NCBI GenBank assembly: GCA_002498205.1 | Contig: DAGQ01000074.1 | Span: 1-9,657, forward strand | Source of the DNA: Euryarchaeota archaeon UBA596 | GTDB taxonomy: Archaea; Thermoplasmatota; Poseidoniia; Poseidoniales; Poseidoniaceae | Length of the DNA: 9,657 nt | Direction of reading: 5' to 3' | Shown: piece by piece, positions 7,436-9,657 of the stretch | Layout of the letters: every line of letters begins with the position of its first letter | How positions within the stretch are numbered: the stretch's first letter is position 1 | Notes under the pieces: generated by a model | Told to the model about the DNA's origin: nothing | Databases searched by the model: none | What the model saw: only the letters and a program-made list of their open reading frames with translations | Program-made: the position numbers and the translations under genes

Positions 7436-7809
7436 CTTGAAAGTGCTTCTCTGTAATCATTTGGGCTGAAATAACCTGCAAATCCACCATTTCCATCTAC
7501 TGCAACAACTGCATGTGGTTTTCTAGCATTCATCTCAGAAACAATTTCAGAAACATCTGTATCAAGCCCCACAGCCATAATATCTGTATTCATGTGACTT
7601 CCACATGTTTCTTGATGGCAATCAAGCCCTTCTGAAACTGCACGTAAAATCTGTGCATCTGCCAATACTCCCTTTGGTGCTTTATCACTATCTAAAATGA
7701 TTAAAACACCACGCGGAAGTGATAATAATTTCTTAGTCGCCTCAACCAAAGATGTTTCTGGTGAGGTTGTATCGTGTTCATCTGTTAGGACAAGTTCTGA
7801 AACCTTCAT
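7432..7809 (-). CDS. Small protein with two CBS domains
   Basis: The 125-residue protein consists almost only of a CBS pair, a module that typically binds adenine nucleotides or S-adenosylmethionine in the cleft between the repeats. The first repeat covers about 1-60: MKVSEL, the helix SLVEATKKLLS (20-30), strand GVLIILD (34-40), then KGVLADAQILRAV (46-58). The second covers about 72-125: MNTDIMAVGLDTDVSEIVSEM, strand AVVAVD (100-105), and GYFSPNDYREAL (112-123). Between them lies C64-H65-x3-C69-x2-H72, an uncommon cysteine/histidine cluster that might bind metal or act as a redox switch (inference only). No effector domain is attached, so it probably acts by partner binding or as a stand-alone sensor. 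It is the only minus-strand gene here, and its stop codon shares TTAA with the stop of gltX. The start is ATG with only a weak GGCGAT upstream. Confidence 0.85.
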   Translation of the reverse strand: MKVSELVLTDEHDTTSPETSLVEATKKLLSLPRGVLIILDSDKAPKGVLADAQILRAVSEGLDCHQETCGSHMNTDIMAVGLDTDVSEIVSEMNARKPHAVVAVDGNGGFAGYFSPNDYREALSS

Positions 7810-7840
7810 TTAAATCGCCTATGACACCCACAACAAGAAT

Positions 7841-7851
7841 GGTATTATGAA
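7841..7851 (-). promoter_or_regulatory. Possible TATA element of the CBS-domain gene
   Basis: Read on the minus strand, TTCATAATACC lies about 32-42 nt before the ATG at 7809. A start site about 25 nt further on would give a short leader, typical of many archaea. The divergent gene needs its own promoter in the same 104-bp gap (7810-7913); ATTAGTAA near 7873-7880 is at a comparable distance from ATG 7914. Both are weak matches. Confidence 0.3.
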
Positions 7852-7913
7852 CCTTGTCAAAGACTTCATTTTCATTAGTAAGGTTGAAACGGAACGACAT
7901 CTTGCGTCTACTT

Positions 7914-8264
7914 ATGGCAATAGAGCGACTGTTAAGCGGGTCTATTCAAGATAGAATTGAAGAATTATTACGCCCTGAAGATTTAATTATGGAAGCGGCG
8001 AGAGATTTAGTAAAAGACGAAATCAAAGGATATATTCGTCAAAAAATTGATGAAAGTCCTGAATTAAAGACTGAATTAAAAGAAACTATTGAAAATTATT
8101 TTGAAGCAAAAGCCAGATCTGCTTTTGCAGAAGTTAAGGCTAGTAGGTCTGCATTAAAATTAGGAATGAACCTTCTTCCCGAAGAAATGCAACACGAATT
8201 TGCTGAACTCGTAATGAACATGTTCGAAAAAGAACTAGGTGAATTACTCGAAAGAGCTCTATAA
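7914..8264 (+). CDS. Small all-helical protein of unknown function
   Basis: I do not recognise the family. I chose ATG 7914 (116 residues). The frame extends to a TTG at 7854, but the extra 20 residues (MSKTSFSLVRLKRNDILRLL) are basic, unlike the acidic remainder. The body is a run of amphipathic, charged helices: MAIERLLSGSIQDRIEELL (1-19), an EAARDLVKDEIKGYIRQKID segment (27-46), an ESPELKTELKETIENYFEAK helix pair (47-66), and a C-terminal EEMQHEFAELVMNMFEKELG (90-109). It has no signal peptide, no membrane segment and no cysteine. The heptad-like Leu/Ile spacing suggests oligomerisation or a helical-bundle partner protein, but this is inference. It is divergent from the CBS gene, so the two may share a control region. 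The stop codon lies inside a TATA-like element for the next gene. Confidence 0.75.
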   Translation: MAIERLLSGSIQDRIEELLRPEDLIMEAARDLVKDEIKGYIRQKIDESPELKTELKETIENYFEAKARSAFAEVKASRSALKLGMNLLPEEMQHEFAELVMNMFEKELGELLERAL

Positions 8265-8268
8265 ATAG
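8249..8268 (+). promoter_or_regulatory. Probable BRE/TATA promoter of the downstream exported-protein gene
   Basis: CTATAAATAG at 8259-8268 is a near-ideal archaeal TATA box, with a purine-rich CGAAA (8249-8253) before it that could act as the TFB recognition element. Initiation about 25 nt downstream would leave a leader of roughly 55-60 nt before ATG 8349. The element overlaps the last codons and stop of the preceding gene. Confidence 0.4.
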
Positions 8269-8285
8269 ATTTTAATGTATTTTAC
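8268..8285 (+). terminator. Possible oligo-T termination region after the helical-protein gene
   Basis: Just after the TAA, two T4 tracts (8271-8274 and 8280-8283) occur within a few bases. Archaeal RNA polymerase can terminate at T-rich tracts without a hairpin, and I see no hairpin here. In AT-rich DNA this is weak evidence. Confidence 0.25.
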
Positions 8286-8337
8286 TAGAATTAAAAGGGA
8301 TTATTTCATATCCTGTTAACAACACCCACTCTTTATT

Positions 8338-8344
8338 GAGGTGA
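8338..8344 (+). promoter_or_regulatory. Strong ribosome binding site of the second exported protein
   Basis: GAGGTGA followed by a 4-nt spacer precedes ATG 8349. This is the best match in the window to the complement of the archaeal 16S 3' end, and it fixes the start of a gene that has no stop codon inside the window. Confidence 0.75.
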
Positions 8345-8348
8345 ATTA

Positions 8349-9657
8349 ATGAAACGTGTATCAACCATACTATTGATTTTGATGATTTCATCAATTACTC
8401 TACCCTCATCTAATTTAGGTTTAGCATCAAGTGAAGTTGTATGTTGTGATTCAATTCAATATAATTTAATGTTTACCGGAAGTGGCTCAAACGGGCAATT
8501 ATCTCCATTTGAATCTAGTTTAGGTTCTGAACAAAAATCAGAGGTTGGTTCTGCAATCACTCAATCAACCGAAGTAGGAAGATGGACAGGACAAACAAAT
8601 TATGGCGGAGAATATCCAAGTCATACAGCTACATTCATATTACCGTACAGAATTAATGATGGTGCAGGTGTAACAATTAATGCATCAGTCGAATTGAGAT
8701 TGGGAAGCGAAGTAAATACGGGATCAACTGCATTACCACAAACATTTCTTCCTGGTGAATATGGAGTCTTAGAATTAGAAATTGATGTTTCAAGTGGAAC
8801 CTTATTAGCTGAAGATTCAATTATCGTAATTTTTTCAGTTCAAGAACTATTACTCCCTACAGGAGCAAATCCCTCTATTGAATTTTTATGGGGTACAACA
8901 GAATATCTTGGTTCAATTAATTTAGAAGCACCACTCTTCGATATCGAAATAAATGAACCAATTATTGAGGGTAGATCTGCCCATATCCCAGTAAAGTTCA
9001 ATTCTGGTTACGGTTCACAATTAATTTCAGAATCAACCTTTGAATTTTATGCAAATGGAAATTTAATAGAACAGCTTCCTGTTTCAACTCAAGGCAATCT
9101 ACTCACCTGGACTTGGGAAGCAGACAATAGCATCAATGATGGTACATTCCCTTTTGAAATAAAAATTAATTTTCAAAATGGAACAACAGTCAATGCTGGA
9201 ACTGAATTTGAAATTACTTTTGGAGATAGCGAGGGGACCAGTTATTTCTACCCATTAACGGAACCAATAAGAACAGGTGGTACTGATTTAGATGTTGAAA
9301 TTGAGGTTGATATGTCTTCAGACATTGAAAAAACAATTAAACTTAATCTTGAAGAAAATGTTGCTTTTTGGATTAGATGGGGCTTAGATAATATGGGTAA
9401 TCCAAGCTTAAATACCACTTCATGGCTTAGAAATTTAGCTCCTACAAATTCAGATTATTACCAAAATAGAGTTATTGATAACGCTGAGGTTAGTAGTTTT
9501 GAACAACAGATTAGACAAACAGAATTAAATAATTTTTTAGGACTAGGATTAGGGATTGATGCAAAAAGATTACTTGGACTAGATCGAGCAGAATTTGATT
9601 ATGTAGGTGTAGAGATATTACTAAATGGTGATGACTCAGTAAGTAATAACCCTGTAA
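8349..9657 (+). CDS. Exported beta-rich protein, 3'-truncated, function unknown
   Basis: The frame stays open from ATG 8349 to the window edge (436 codons), so the C-terminus is missing. The start is secured by the GAGGTGA site. A signal peptide is clear: MKR, a hydrophobic core TILLILMISSITL (6-18), and likely cleavage after GLA (24-26). A Cys-Cys pair at 32-33 is just after the mature start, but there is no proper lipobox. The mature part is rich in Ser, Thr, Asn, Gly and Glu with alternating beta strands: one block at about 90-200 (RINDGAGVTINASVELRLG) and an Ig-like block at about 197-293 (FEFYANGNLIEQLPVSTQGN, TWTWEADN). Residues 325-420 change character and become more helical, with an EF-hand-like loop DYYQNRVIDNAE at 369-380. 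No catalytic family is recognised. A surface or secreted role is inferred; a C-terminal anchor may lie beyond the window. Confidence 0.8.
   Translation, partial: MKRVSTILLILMISSITLPSSNLGLASSEVVCCDSIQYNLMFTGSGSNGQLSPFESSLGSEQKSEVGSAITQSTEVGRWTGQTNYGGEYPSHTATFILPYRINDGAGVTINASVELRLGSEVNTGSTALPQTFLPGEYGVLELEIDVSSGTLLAEDSIIVIFSVQELLLPTGANPSIEFLWGTTEYLGSINLEAPLFDIEINEPIIEGRSAHIPVKFNSGYGSQLISESTFEFYANGNLIEQLPVSTQGNLLTWTWEADNSINDGTFPFEIKINFQNGTTVNAGTEFEITFGDSEGTSYFYPLTEPIRTGGTDLDVEIEVDMSSDIEKTIKLNLEENVAFWIRWGLDNMGNPSLNTTSWLRNLAPTNSDYYQNRVIDNAEVSSFEQQIRQTELNNFLGLGLGIDAKRLLGLDRAEFDYVGVEILLNGDDSVSNNPV

Noticed and set aside
7854..7913. TTG 7854 as start of the helical protein
   Set aside because: The added residues differ in charge from the rest of the protein, TTG is less likely than the ATG at 7914, and the stretch is more easily read as promoter and leader.
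8442..8447. Lipoprotein attachment site in the second exported protein
   Set aside because: The residues before the cysteines (SSEVV) do not form a lipobox, and the signal peptide has a good cleavage site earlier.
1..9657. tRNA or rRNA genes, CRISPR arrays, insertion sequences or attachment sites
   Set aside because: I saw no cloverleaf-like GC-rich segment, no regularly spaced direct repeats, no transposase motifs and no long inverted repeats. Coding density leaves little room for them.

Overview
This AT-rich window reads as chromosomal DNA from a euryarchaeon. The archaeal signs are a 586-residue phenylalanyl-tRNA synthetase beta subunit of the short archaeal type, a glutamyl-tRNA synthetase with the archaeal/GlnRS-like class Ic layout, an archaeal-type RNase HII, GAGGTGA-like Shine-Dalgarno sites and TATA-like elements instead of bacterial -35/-10 boxes. 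The AT-rich base composition, very tight packing and large Asn/Ser-rich exported proteins suggest an uncultured planktonic lineage such as Marine Group II/III (Poseidoniales-like). That assignment is inference from memory of these families, not from a search.

Layout. Bases 2-5645 form a tightly packed plus-strand block: the 3' part of a glutamate-synthase-like protein (GXGXG segment followed by a degenerate FMN-barrel-like region; 5' end outside the window), pheT, a 665-residue exported single-pass membrane protein, and rnhB. gltX follows on the same strand. A small two-CBS-domain gene lies on the minus strand, converges on gltX and shares a TTAA with it that supplies both stop codons. A short divergent intergenic region (7810-7913) separates it from a plus-strand gene for a small, all-helical protein of unknown function. 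After an 84-bp promoter-like gap comes a second exported protein, which begins with a strong ribosome binding site and runs off the right edge.

How the genes fit together. pheT, rnhB and gltX are housekeeping information-processing genes: aminoacylation of tRNA-Phe and tRNA-Glu, and removal of RNA from RNA/DNA hybrids. The two exported proteins have no recognised catalytic domain and look like cell-surface or adhesion-type beta-sandwich proteins. The CBS protein may sense a nucleotide.

I found no mobile elements, CRISPR arrays, rRNA or tRNA genes, and no stretch over 300 bases without a gene. I do not see a convincing new multi-gene system. The points most worth checking are the unusual domain order and lost cofactor motifs of the glutamate-synthase-like protein, a five-codon reading frame that overlaps the GTG start of the exported protein, a Cys/His cluster in the CBS protein, a Cys cluster in PheT, and the uncharacterised helical protein.
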